Of a stretch of DNA of 64,000 bases, positions 38,725-47,350 are shown in pieces. Source of the DNA: Flavobacterium sp. HSC-32F16 (GTDB lineage Bacteria; Bacteroidota; Bacteroidia; Flavobacteriales; Flavobacteriaceae); contig NZ_JALKAC010000001.1 of the NCBI RefSeq assembly GCF_024171645.1, forward strand, positions 620,001 through 684,000, given 5' to 3'. The notes beneath the pieces are model-generated. The model had not been told where the DNA came from, did no database searches, and saw only the letters and a program-made list of their open reading frames with translations. The position numbers and the translations under genes were made by a program. Numbering within the stretch: the stretch's first letter is position 1; each line of letters begins with the position of its first letter.

Positions 38725-40533
38725 TTAATAACTTATAGTTTTTTCCGCTGAATTATTTTGAACCTCTTTTTCTGAATGAAACTCGTTTGTTCCTTGACTA
38801 TTCGTTACAATCTTTCCATTACTGCTCTTAATTCGATCTTTTTCAATTTGAGAGTTTTTATTTCCTGTAATGACTTCCACAAAATTTCCTGTAACGTTAA
38901 GCATATGATCCCCTCCTACAGTAGTATTAAGCATCATACCTACCATACTCATTTTATCAGCTCCAGCAGTTTCCGTAATATTCATCCCAGCACTTACACT
39001 AATATTTTGAGAAGCATTAAGATTGATGTTTTGTGCATTTAGATCAATTGTGTTGTTTGCTGTAATTGTAATATTACCTCCTACAGTATCTAATACTATT
39101 TCGTTACCGTTTTTATCAGCAATTACGATACTTTCTTCTTCTGTAAATTTTATTACGTGTCCGCTTCTAGTATGAATTGCTTTTACATTATTCTGTGCAT
39201 CAGCATAACCACTTGAGTCTTGTCCATTATATTGTGCGCCAATTACGTAAGGATTTTGGACATTATTGCCTTCAAAACCAATTAAAACTTCTTCTCCTAT
39301 CTCAGGAACAAAGTAAAATCCTTTTCCTGAACCAGAATAAGGCTGTACCATTCTTATCCAATCTGTAACTGCTGTACCGCTTGCTCCGTAAAATTCTACT
39401 CTTAAACGTCCTAATCCTTCAGGATCATTATTATCTTTTACCTGCGCAGGCTGCGTTTCCGCTTTACCATAAATAAATACATCCGTATAATGCGGTGCTG
39501 CTACATCTGCTGGAATTGCTTTAAACTCACAAGAATAATTTCCGTGAACCTGAGAATGGTGAGTAACCTCAATAGCAATTAATTCATGTGCTACAGTTTG
39601 GTTTACTATGGTAAATACCTGTCCAAGACCAATTGGAAAATAAGAAGTACCGCTGTAATACACACTGTTGGCATCACTCCCCGCAGTTTGAAGTTTTATC
39701 ATTTCATCCAGTTCTTCTTTATTTGTGGCATTTGCAGTGTAAATTCCATTATTCAAATCAGAATTTGCTACAGTTCCCTGATTGTAACCTACAATAGCCG
39801 AAAAGCTGTCTTTACTTCCGGATGAAGTCTTAGCAGCAGCATCACGAAAAGTCGCTACGTTTTTATAATCAAAACCATTCAACGAAATTTTGTGCGAAGC
39901 CATGTTTGCCTGTATTTTAAAGCTATGCAGTGAAGCACCATTTATAAGTTTGGTCTGGCTGTTTTTTGTTTGTCCGAACTGCATACGCATTCCGTCAAAA
40001 TAAAACCACTGTCCATAACGTGCGGCAATTCTTTTTAGAAACTCAAAACTAGTTTCATTATATTGTAAAAGGTTTTTAAATTCTTTAAGATAAGTTGATT
40101 TAATAGAATCTCTTTGATAAAATTCTCCCGGTCCTTCAGCAAAAATTCCCAGTACGATATCATCCATGCTACGATCCTTAAATGTTCTTGATTTTTTCAT
40201 ATCATCAATAACAATACTGTGACTTACACCAGAAACGTGTAATCCTGCCGGGCTTCCATCAACATCAATCGATGAAAGTTGCGTAATAATACCTTTACTC
40301 ATTAACCTGATTCCTGTAAGGCTTTTAAAAGTAAAAATTACTTCGTCTCCAAGATAGCTTCTAAGTGCCTTAGCCTGATCGGCTGGATTAATTACAGCTT
40401 TACCTGTATATTGCCAAACAAAAGAAAAATGATGATGATCAGCCATTTTTTGAGATAGCTTTAAATCATAATAAACAACGTTTTGGGTAAAACTTCCTAC
40501 AGTTATATGTACTTGTTCTGAAAAATGTGCCAT
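38725..40533 (-). CDS. vgrG: T6SS spike protein VgrG (TssI)
   Basis: The protein has 602 residues. The N-terminal gp27/gp44-like region covers ~1-360 (SFTQNVVYYDLKLSQKMADH, ETSFEFLKRIAARYGQWFYFDG). The gp5-like OB fold covers ~375-450 (PEGLGRLRVEFYGASG, TDWIRMVQPYSGSGKGFYFV, PEIGEEVLIGFEGN). A beta-helix needle follows (ADKNGNEIVLDTVGGNITI, NINLNASQNISVSAG), with a tail that shares its last ~90 residues with the remnant at 36168. It tops the Hcp tube and carries the effector encoded 2 bp downstream. Confidence 0.95.
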   Translation of the reverse strand: MAHFSEQVHITVGSFTQNVVYYDLKLSQKMADHHHFSFVWQYTGKAVINPADQAKALRSYLGDEVIFTFKSLTGIRLMSKGIITQLSSIDVDGSPAGLHVSGVSHSIVIDDMKKSRTFKDRSMDDIVLGIFAEGPGEFYQRDSIKSTYLKEFKNLLQYNETSFEFLKRIAARYGQWFYFDGMRMQFGQTKNSQTKLINGASLHSFKIQANMASHKISLNGFDYKNVATFRDAAAKTSSGSKDSFSAIVGYNQGTVANSDLNNGIYTANATNKEELDEMIKLQTAGSDANSVYYSGTSYFPIGLGQVFTIVNQTVAHELIAIEVTHHSQVHGNYSCEFKAIPADVAAPHYTDVFIYGKAETQPAQVKDNNDPEGLGRLRVEFYGASGTAVTDWIRMVQPYSGSGKGFYFVPEIGEEVLIGFEGNNVQNPYVIGAQYNGQDSSGYADAQNNVKAIHTRSGHVIKFTEEESIVIADKNGNEIVLDTVGGNITITANNTIDLNAQNINLNASQNISVSAGMNITETAGADKMSMVGMMLNTTVGGDHMLNVTGNFVEVITGNKNSQIEKDRIKSSNGKIVTNSQGTNEFHSEKEVQNNSAEKTISY

Positions 40534-40570
40534 AATAATACGTTCTTGTTTTTTAGTTAGCTTTTAACAA

Positions 40571-40966
40571 TTAATCTAAAGCAATCCAATTATTTGAGAA
40601 TTTAGCATCTCCAAAAGTCAATTCTTTTGCTACTAATTCCATAGTAATTCTCATTGGTATTTCGGTAGTGCTTGTAAACTGCTCATCATAACCAACACAA
40701 AATGCTTTTGTAAACGAAAGCTCTTTCATTTTGCTTAAAGCATCTCTTCTGTAAAAAACAATTTTTCCGTCTTTGGTCAAATCTCCATTTAGCATCCAAG
40801 ATAAAAAATGACTATTTTGACTTGCTTCAATAACCATTTTTATAACGCCCCCTTTAGCATTACCAGTAGGTTTACTCGTTGTATCAATTTCTTGTTTAAA
40901 ACCAATATTAAATTCAAGAACATTATATTCTTCGCCGTCTATATGTAATTTAGATAAAAAACTCAT
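40571..40966 (-). CDS. tssD: Hcp-like tube protein TssD, second copy
   Basis: The start is set at ATG 40966 (MSFLSKLHIDGEEYNVLEFN), matching the N-terminus of the other Hcp; the longer frame upstream lies in the intergenic terminator region. The protein has 131 residues of the T6SSiii TssD family (FYRRDALSKMKELSFTKAF, TMELVAKELTFGDAKFSNNW). It lies 37 bp before vgrG and after the terminator that follows the first hcp gene, so it may be produced at lower levels, perhaps as a VgrG-proximal adaptor ring or an alternative Hcp. Confidence 0.9.
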   Translation of the reverse strand: MSFLSKLHIDGEEYNVLEFNIGFKQEIDTTSKPTGNAKGGVIKMVIEASQNSHFLSWMLNGDLTKDGKIVFYRRDALSKMKELSFTKAFCVGYDEQFTSTTEIPMRITMELVAKELTFGDAKFSNNWIALD

Positions 40967-41059
40967 TTGTAGATTTATTAGATGATTAAATTTAGGAAGT
41001 GTTTTGAAAGCCTGGTTCTTTATTAATTTAAAGTCCAGATGTTTCGAGATAAAACAAAA

Positions 41060-41086
41060 AAGGAAGTCCAATTAATGGACTTCCTT
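41060..41086 (-). terminator. Terminator after the main hcp gene
   Basis: An 11-bp perfect stem AAGGAAGTCCA / TGGACTTCCTT has a 5-base loop and is followed on the minus strand by TTTTTTG. It lies between the two hcp genes and probably limits read-through into vgrG, keeping Hcp more abundant than the spike. Confidence 0.85.
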
Positions 41087-41119
41087 AATAGCTTAATTAG
41101 AATTGATAAAGTCCAAGGA

Positions 41120-41506
41120 TTATACCCAAGCGTTATCAAATTCTCCTCCACCCATCGAAATTTTACGAGCAGAAATCATAAAAGTTTCAGTTAATGGATT
41201 TTCACTGTTATGATCAAAGTTTTCTTTGTACTTAACCATGTAAGCTTCTGTAAACTTTAGCTCTTTTAAAGTAGCATTTGAATCACGTTTGATGAATTTT
41301 ACTGACCCGTCTTTTCTTTCGAAATTGTTAGTCATCCACTCAAACAATTCAGTACTTCCAGTTGACTCAACTTCGATCATGATTCTTCCTCCGCGTGTTA
41401 CCGTAGATGGACGCCCAGAAGCATCTGTTTCTTGAGCTAAATCATAACTTACGTTTAATACTTTGTAATCTTTTCCTGCTACTGTTAATGATGTTAAAAA
41501 CGACAT
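41120..41506 (-). CDS. tssD: Hcp tube protein TssD, main copy
   Basis: This is a 128-residue Hcp of the T6SSiii TssD family (MSFLTSLTVAGKDYKVLNVS, RGGRIMIEVESTGSTELFEW, ARKISMGGGEFDNAWV). It forms the secreted inner tube as hexameric rings. A strong terminator follows it, and 180 bp of very AT-rich DNA (41507-41687) precede it. That is enough room for a promoter of its own, fitting the high amounts of Hcp needed. Confidence 0.93.
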   Translation of the reverse strand: MSFLTSLTVAGKDYKVLNVSYDLAQETDASGRPSTVTRGGRIMIEVESTGSTELFEWMTNNFERKDGSVKFIKRDSNATLKELKFTEAYMVKYKENFDHNSENPLTETFMISARKISMGGGEFDNAWV

Positions 41507-41687
41507 AATGAAAAATTTTTAATTATTAATTTATTTATTTATGGTGTAAATATATAAATAAAATCTTATTATAATAATTTATTTAATAAAATTTTATTTA
41601 CAATATATAATTATCAAACTGTCAATTATTTACAAATAAAAAAACAACTATTTTTAAATAAAATGAGATAAAAATATTACTAAAAAT

Positions 41688-42119
41688 CTATTTATATGAT
41701 AAAGGTCCAACGAAAAAATAGCCTCTAAAATCAAAATTTCTGTTTGTACTTTTAATAGTGGCTTCAATAATTATATCAACTTTCTTTTTTGCTCTGCTTA
41801 CATCATCTACCAAATACATTGTTTCAGACAATTCTACCTTAAGCTCATTAACTTTTATTCTTTTTTCGTGAAAGAGTAAAGACTGCTTCATTGTCTTTGA
41901 AATAATTTCTTTTAATGTGTTTTCATTCATCAGCAAATCAAAATCAATCTCCCAAATTTTTGACCCAAAAGTCTCGTCAAACTTACATTCACCAAAGGTG
42001 GTTGTGGCCAGTAAAATAACCTGTTGAGCAATAGAATGCTCGATTGAAGTTTTCTCCAGTTCTTTTTTCTGCATTACGCTGTTAAAATCTATAGGCAGTT
42101 TGTAAAATGCTCCTTTCAT
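41688..42119 (-). CDS. tssE: T6SS baseplate subunit TssE (gp25-like)
   Basis: The protein has 143 residues with a gp25/lysozyme-like baseplate fold. A Gln-rich N-terminal helix (SIEHSIAQQVILLATTTFGE) and the conserved FGECKFDETFGSKIWEIDFD segment (gp25 EFG-type motif region) support this. The C-terminal beta part ends YFFVGPLSY. Compared with proteobacterial TssE it is divergent, as usual in T6SSiii. It follows the unknown 237-residue gene by 12 bp and precedes hcp. Confidence 0.75.
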   Translation of the reverse strand: MKGAFYKLPIDFNSVMQKKELEKTSIEHSIAQQVILLATTTFGECKFDETFGSKIWEIDFDLLMNENTLKEIISKTMKQSLLFHEKRIKVNELKVELSETMYLVDDVSRAKKKVDIIIEATIKSTNRNFDFRGYFFVGPLSYK

Positions 42120-42131
42120 ATTTTGTATTTA

Positions 42132-42845
42132 TTAAATATAAATCAATCTGTCTGTACGACCTTTTTTATCGGTTTCGATTTCCTTAAAAACCTGTTTGCG
42201 TTTAATAAGATGCAGTTTTACTGAAGGTGTAAGCTTTAGAAATTTTTCTCTATACAGTATGTCACCTATAAAGCGCTGTCCTTTTTTTTCATCGACAATT
42301 ACAAAATAGCTGATTCCTTTTTCGACTTTCAGCGTATTTATATCACCGGCAAAAATTTGAATGTTTTGTTCGTCTTTTTGAAAACTGTAAGTGAGTTCAT
42401 CTTTATTTAATTTCCTGTATCTAGAAATGTCATACGTTTCCATTTCTTCTTTTAATGGCTCAAACGGAATGTTTTCAAAAAGAAAGTTTTTTGGTGCTAA
42501 AAATTTCAGTCCAAAAAAACTCCATAATCCTTTTTTCTTTGTCTGCTGTTTGTAGAAAAAAGTATCACGGGTAACTTTATATATCTCTTTTTCATTTGTT
42601 TTATCATCTGTAACAATCATTTGATAAGCTGGCACTTCAATTTCGGCAGGAATTTCAGCACCTTCAAAATGAGTTTTCAAGTACACAGATCCTATCTGCT
42701 GGTCTGATATAATGATATTAATACTGTGTTTTGTTAGCGCAGAATCTGTTCTTACAATCACTTTTCCCTCTCCGTTTCCTGCATAAAAAACAGAACCGTC
42801 GTTATCTGTAAGTCCTAATGAAAGATTTAATTCCGGAAATGGCAT
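42132..42845 (-). CDS. T6SSiii-associated protein of unknown function
   Basis: The protein has 237 residues, no signal peptide and no membrane span. It begins with a beta-rich part (NLSLGLTDNDGSVFYAGNGE). A central aromatic stretch (KGLWSFFGLKFLAPKNFLFE) and a Lys-rich C-terminus follow. It is encoded between the 175-residue secreted protein and tssE, so it probably belongs to the T6SSiii core. It could correspond to TssP or another subtype-specific subunit, but I cannot assign it from sequence. Confidence 0.6.
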   Translation of the reverse strand: MPFPELNLSLGLTDNDGSVFYAGNGEGKVIVRTDSALTKHSINIIISDQQIGSVYLKTHFEGAEIPAEIEVPAYQMIVTDDKTNEKEIYKVTRDTFFYKQQTKKKGLWSFFGLKFLAPKNFLFENIPFEPLKEEMETYDISRYRKLNKDELTYSFQKDEQNIQIFAGDINTLKVEKGISYFVIVDEKKGQRFIGDILYREKFLKLTPSVKLHLIKRKQVFKEIETDKKGRTDRLIYI

Positions 42846-42903
42846 ATTTTGATTTTTTTGATATTATACTTGAGTGTTGTTTGAGTTTCTTTCAACTAAA
42901 AAA

Positions 42904-43431
42904 TTATCTTTTTTTCCTCACTTTATAGAGTTTTAAACAGTGCAGATAAAACTTTATATTTTGATTATCAACTTCTGTCGGACTAAATTCATAGTCTTTC
43001 TTCAGCGTGAAAAATTTTATTGTGTTGATAGTATTTGACATTAGTTTCTTTATGTCTCTTCGTGTAAGTTCCAGTGCAGCAGTTCCATCACAATTTACCT
43101 TGAAGGTATTTTTGAGGATATACATTCCTCCATCTTTAAAATAGAGTTCCAATGGTTGTTCTTGTTTCACACAAACATTATCTGTGAAAATTTTAAAATA
43201 TAAATAAATACTGCCTCTTCTTTTTCCTAACTGAAAAACAGCATATTCGTAGTCTTCATTATATACACGAAGTAAAATTGGTGCCGCACTTGCAAATAAC
43301 TTTCCTGAAAGCAATAAATCATTTTGCGTTATAGGGCAGCTTAAAGTATCAATTTGATTTACTTTTTGTGCTTTAATCGAATTTGAAATTGAAAACAAAC
43401 CGACTAAAAGTAAAATTTTAAGTACGTTCAT
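42904..43431 (-). CDS. Secreted T6SSiii-associated protein
   Basis: The protein has 175 residues. A Sec signal peptide (MNVLKILLLVGLFSISNSIK) ends at KAQ. The mature part is a small beta-rich domain with two cysteines that could pair (DTLSCPITQNDLLLSGKLF, DNVCVKQEQPLEL). It sits between the tssC terminator and the 237-residue gene. Its periplasmic location and conserved position suggest a T6SSiii-specific envelope subunit (a TssP or TssQ candidate). The assignment is by context only. Confidence 0.6.
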   Translation of the reverse strand: MNVLKILLLVGLFSISNSIKAQKVNQIDTLSCPITQNDLLLSGKLFASAAPILLRVYNEDYEYAVFQLGKRRGSIYLYFKIFTDNVCVKQEQPLELYFKDGGMYILKNTFKVNCDGTAALELTRRDIKKLMSNTINTIKFFTLKKDYEFSPTEVDNQNIKFYLHCLKLYKVRKKR

Positions 43432-43479
43432 GAATTTGAATTATTTGGTTTGATCATTCAAAAGATCAATGTTTTGTTT

Positions 43480-43514
43480 AAAAAAGGAAACACATAAAGC
43501 GTGTTTCCTTTTTT
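43480..43514 (-). terminator. Terminator after tssC
   Basis: A 14-bp stem AAAAAAGGAAACAC / GTGTTTCCTTTTTT has a 7-base loop, 16 bp beyond the tssC stop and with T-runs on both strands. It separates the abundant sheath genes from the downstream genes. Confidence 0.85.
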
Positions 43515-43530
43515 TGAATTTACTGTACAA

Positions 43531-44901
43531 TTATTTTTGTTCGTAATCTGTATCCCATTCTGTTCCGTCATCACCTTTGTGACCATCCATTTTAATAAGG
43601 AAGTTTTTAGCAGGGAAATAAGGTTTCATATGGATATCCATATAAATTCTGTCTTTTTGAATTGGATCTTGTTCAAATCTGCGGATTTCAAAATTCTCAA
43701 TTAATTTATCCGGACCAGTGATTCCGTCAAGGAAAGCAACGATCTGATTCATAATTTCTTTACGTGTTTTTGCAGTAAAGTTTTCGAAAGCACGACGATT
43801 AAGGAAATCCATTAATACTTTAGTTACATAATCAAAAACACGAACTACAGAATACGTTTGTAATCCTAAATTATCTCCGCTGAATAATGTTTTAGCAGAA
43901 AAAGCCATTACTTTTCCGTATTCATTTACCATTGGAACCAATCCTAAGTTTTCAAGATTAGCGATTTCGCTTTTCTTAAGATCAAATTTCACTCCGTCAA
44001 CTTCATTAATTCCTCCAAATTTCTTACCTGCGGTAACCTGAGACATTAATGTTTTATAAATTTTTCCAGCTAATGCTGCAGAAGGCGCTACGTGTAAATC
44101 TTCGTTTTCTCCAATTTGATCAAATCTGCCGCGGCCAACAAGCCAGTTACAAGTCATTATTACGTTAGAACGGTAAACATCTCCTCCAGTTAAAGAAGCA
44201 GCATCAAACATTTCCATTACATCATCCGGTTCGTCAAGATGTTCGAAATCTGTAACTAACATTACTTTATTTTCATGTGCAATTTTTGCCCATTTTTCAA
44301 TCACTTTATTTGATCCTAAATATCCTGGAATCACCAAAATACCGTAGTTGTTTTTAAGATCTAAACGATCGTAATTGTCTACTAATTCTGAGTGAATAGC
44401 ATCAATAAAACGAGTATTATCAAGATCTTTTAACTGATCTAATTCTGCGTTTACAATCGTAACATTTTTTACTTTATCCGTTTCCGTATTCTTAAAGAAT
44501 AAAGCCAATGTTCTGTAAGCAGCCTCAATCTCTCTTGTATCTTCAACAGCTTTAGCAAGGTTTTTTTGTAACAAAGCTTCAGATTCTTTGCATTTGTCTT
44601 CGCTTTGCGCCACCATATCAGTTAAAGCTTCATTATTGCTTAAAACTGAAGTCCAAAGTTCTAAAGTCTTTAAAAGTGTTTCTCTTTCTTTAGCTTTATT
44701 TACTTCACCTAAAAAGATTTTTCTTCTTGCTTTTCTCTCTGGGTTAAGATTCTGAACGCCTTCAATTGCCATTTCTAATAAATCAAAACCGCCGTATTTA
44801 GCTAGTTTTTCAACATTTTTTTCAATTGAAATTCCTTTTACTGCTTTAGGCTCTAATACTGCTGTATCCAGATCTCCTTTATATGCTTCTTTATTTGACA
44901 T
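43531..44901 (-). CDS. tssC: T6SS contractile sheath large subunit TssC
   Basis: The protein has 456 residues and belongs to the T6SSiii TssC family (DUF5458). Recognisable parts are the N-terminal linker, the core with YGILVIPGYLGSNKVIEKWA, and the C-terminal IYMDIHMKPYFPAKNFLIKM segment, equivalent to the conserved end of sheath proteins that handshakes with TssB. It follows tssB by 21 bp, and a terminator comes after it. TssB and TssC form the contractile sheath around the Hcp tube. Confidence 0.9.
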   Translation of the reverse strand: MSNKEAYKGDLDTAVLEPKAVKGISIEKNVEKLAKYGGFDLLEMAIEGVQNLNPERKARRKIFLGEVNKAKERETLLKTLELWTSVLSNNEALTDMVAQSEDKCKESEALLQKNLAKAVEDTREIEAAYRTLALFFKNTETDKVKNVTIVNAELDQLKDLDNTRFIDAIHSELVDNYDRLDLKNNYGILVIPGYLGSNKVIEKWAKIAHENKVMLVTDFEHLDEPDDVMEMFDAASLTGGDVYRSNVIMTCNWLVGRGRFDQIGENEDLHVAPSAALAGKIYKTLMSQVTAGKKFGGINEVDGVKFDLKKSEIANLENLGLVPMVNEYGKVMAFSAKTLFSGDNLGLQTYSVVRVFDYVTKVLMDFLNRRAFENFTAKTRKEIMNQIVAFLDGITGPDKLIENFEIRRFEQDPIQKDRIYMDIHMKPYFPAKNFLIKMDGHKGDDGTEWDTDYEQK

Positions 44902-44922
44902 ATCTAAAAATATTTTAATTTC

Positions 44923-45372
44923 TTATTTGTTCTCTTTTAACTCATTGATCAATGCTCCAAGGCTTTCCAATAAAGCTTGTTTCGCTTCTCCGTCTTCTAA
45001 AGCGGCTTTTAAAATCTTATTTGATTTTAACTGGCGGATAATTTTTTGATACTGATCTTTTTCTGTCTCAAGATCAGATAAAAAACTGCTTTGTGTAGTG
45101 ATTCCTTTTATACCAAAATCTCCTAAATTTTTAAAGTTTAAAGGCTCAACTTTAGTTGCACCGTCAGCCGTTTCAAAATTTACTTTTACTTCTGGTTTAA
45201 AGTGTTCGAATGCTTTTTCAATGCTTGTAATCCCTTCTACCAATTCTGGTTTTACGGGAGCATCCACTGTTAATTTTTGAGCAACAAGTGTTCTGTTCTG
45301 AGGGATTGCAGTGATCGCTTCATCTGCATCAATTTTTACTTCATTACCTCCAATTCCATAGTTTGACAACAT
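44923..45372 (-). CDS. tssB: T6SS contractile sheath small subunit TssB
   Basis: The protein has 149 residues. The pattern VKPELVEGITSIEKAFEHFK, KVNFETADGATKVEPLNFKN and LGDFGIKGI is characteristic of T6SSiii TssB. A C-terminal helix ends ALINELKENK. It lies directly upstream of tssC with the same strand and close spacing, as in all T6SS. There is no signal peptide, as expected for a cytoplasmic sheath protein. Confidence 0.88.
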   Translation of the reverse strand: MLSNYGIGGNEVKIDADEAITAIPQNRTLVAQKLTVDAPVKPELVEGITSIEKAFEHFKPEVKVNFETADGATKVEPLNFKNLGDFGIKGITTQSSFLSDLETEKDQYQKIIRQLKSNKILKAALEDGEAKQALLESLGALINELKENK

Positions 45373-45419
45373 AATTTCAAATTTTTAAATGATTAGTTTA
45401 TTAATTTCTTTATTTCTAT

Positions 45420-45932
45420 TTATTGATTTTGATAAATCTGGCGACATACATCCAGATCCCTGCTTACTTTCTCTAATTCTTCTTTGTACGTCTTAGCCGA
45501 TTGGTTCAAACTGTCTATTAAATGCGAATTGTGCGTAAGACTTCTAATTTGTTTTTTATAATCAATGATGTTTTTGTAGGCCAGAATAACATTGTTATAT
45601 AATTTTTTGTTCTCAGTAGTGTCTTTGGGTACTTTCTGATAAATATTAGCAATCATAACATTCGCCAGACGCTGCTGAAAATCATTATCTACTTTTGGTG
45701 AATTGATTGAATCAACTGTCATTCTAATACTGTCAATTTTTACGGAGAAATTAGTTTGATAATCGTATTCTCTTTTCATCATTTCATTTTCTGCTTTAAG
45801 CATTTTATTTTCTGCCACAGGCATGTAAAAATTGAACGAAACTGCAATCAGCATGACACAAAAAGTCAGGGTAAAAGCAATCAAAAAGGCGATAAAAGCT
45901 TTCTGGCGTTCTTGTTTATTTAATACTTCCAT
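45420..45932 (-). CDS. tssO: T6SSiii membrane-complex protein TssO
   Basis: The protein has 170 residues. A short cytoplasmic N-terminus (MEVLNKQERQKAF), one membrane span (FLIAFTLTFCVMLIAVSF, ~15-34) and a long periplasmic coiled coil fit TssO of T6SSiii, which replaces parts of the TssJLM complex absent in this subtype. It lies between tssK and tssB with 29-bp and 47-bp gaps. Confidence 0.8.
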   Translation of the reverse strand: MEVLNKQERQKAFIAFLIAFTLTFCVMLIAVSFNFYMPVAENKMLKAENEMMKREYDYQTNFSVKIDSIRMTVDSINSPKVDNDFQQRLANVMIANIYQKVPKDTTENKKLYNNVILAYKNIIDYKKQIRSLTHNSHLIDSLNQSAKTYKEELEKVSRDLDVCRQIYQNQ

Positions 45933-45961
45933 AATTTATATTACTATTTTATTTTATTTTT

Positions 45962-47131
45962 TTAGTCTTTTATAAAGAAACCATGACGTTTTGGGTTCTG
46001 AATGATATCATTTTTCTCTGTTTCTGCAACAAACAATTCGATGTTTTCTTTCTTCTTACCAATATAATCCAGCTTGTTTAGTGTTTCGAATAATTTCTCT
46101 ATTCTGGTTAAAGCATTCATTACAAGTGAAGCAGTTTTATCTATATGTACATGATCGTAACCAGCATTTATAAGAGTCGTAAACATGATTTCTAAGTCAC
46201 CTTGAGAGATATCACACCATTCGGCAAAATAATTTAGCAGCTCTTCTTTACCTGCTCCAGATTTTGAATCGATAAAATTCTTCATCACTCTGGCAAACGC
46301 TACGACTGTACTTAACATTGAAGCCGGATGCTGATGCAGTGAAAACCAGCGAAACTGTGTTAAACAACTTCCTAAATAATATCCTGTATTATCTGCCAAT
46401 TGCATTACAGTTTGAGGTAAAACTCCTGCCTGTTGTCCTCTGTTTATTTTTTGAGAAATCTGAACCGAGTAAATCTCAATCTGACCAAACGAACGTGCAA
46501 TTTGCGCCTGCATATCAACTAATTTTGGATGACATGATACCGTTACTGATGGCGGAATATAATCCTCATCCAAAATTGTAGTATCTCCAATAAGAACCTT
46601 ACCAATGGCTAGATAAAAACCACCATATCCAATTCCTGAGCGGAATTCTTCGGCTTTAATTAAATGAAGTTTATAATCCGGCTGTGTATACGGATATCTT
46701 GGCGGCACCTCATCAGGATCCGGTTCGCCAAATGGAATTCTCTTTTTAGAATTAACCGATATACAAGCTAATAGAACCAATTGTTCGCCTTCTTTTATTT
46801 CATAAGTATCTTCCGGATACGGAACCTGAAGGTCTAATGTGTCCGTATTACTTTTACTGATTTCGATTCTCGATCCGTTTGGTGTTATGGCGTGGCATTC
46901 TTCTACACGAACGCGAAGCAGCTTGTGATTATCAATTCCTAAAGTGATTTTTGTGGCCTCTTTATTTTGGTTTCCAGAATCCAGCAGACCATAACTTATA
47001 GGCGTGGTATGAATACCAATTGCATCATTTACCAACTCAGAAACGTTGTCCTGAATAGATAAAAAATGACTCTTATTTATCTTCATCCCATCAATCCAGT
47101 TTACGGGAAAATGACTTAATTTTTCTATCAT
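45962..47131 (-). CDS. tssK: T6SS baseplate adaptor TssK
   Basis: The protein has 389 residues. The N-terminus PVNWIDGMKINKSHFLSIQD corresponds to the conserved W--G-----HF motif of TssK. The middle shoulder domain and the C-terminal head follow (HQHPASMLSTVVAFARVMKN). TssK trimers connect the baseplate to the membrane complex. The 219-bp gap before its start (47132-47350) separates it from the lipoprotein array and probably carries a promoter for tssK-tssO-tssB-tssC. Confidence 0.9.
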   Translation of the reverse strand: MIEKLSHFPVNWIDGMKINKSHFLSIQDNVSELVNDAIGIHTTPISYGLLDSGNQNKEATKITLGIDNHKLLRVRVEECHAITPNGSRIEISKSNTDTLDLQVPYPEDTYEIKEGEQLVLLACISVNSKKRIPFGEPDPDEVPPRYPYTQPDYKLHLIKAEEFRSGIGYGGFYLAIGKVLIGDTTILDEDYIPPSVTVSCHPKLVDMQAQIARSFGQIEIYSVQISQKINRGQQAGVLPQTVMQLADNTGYYLGSCLTQFRWFSLHQHPASMLSTVVAFARVMKNFIDSKSGAGKEELLNYFAEWCDISQGDLEIMFTTLINAGYDHVHIDKTASLVMNALTRIEKLFETLNKLDYIGKKKENIELFVAETEKNDIIQNPKRHGFFIKD

Positions 47132-47350
47132 AATTCTATATTTTTTTATTTTGAAATGAGATTGCTATTGTTTCTCTTTTTTGTATTGGTTATATTTTAA
47201 GTTATTACTATTGCATTTTATATTATTATAACAAGCTTTTTCGGGTTAAATAACAACAATTACGCGCACTGAGCCAGATTTTGAGCTTTCATCATGGACT
47301 AATTTTTAATTTAAAAATAGAGACGTTTTATAGCTATCATTTTATTGTAT

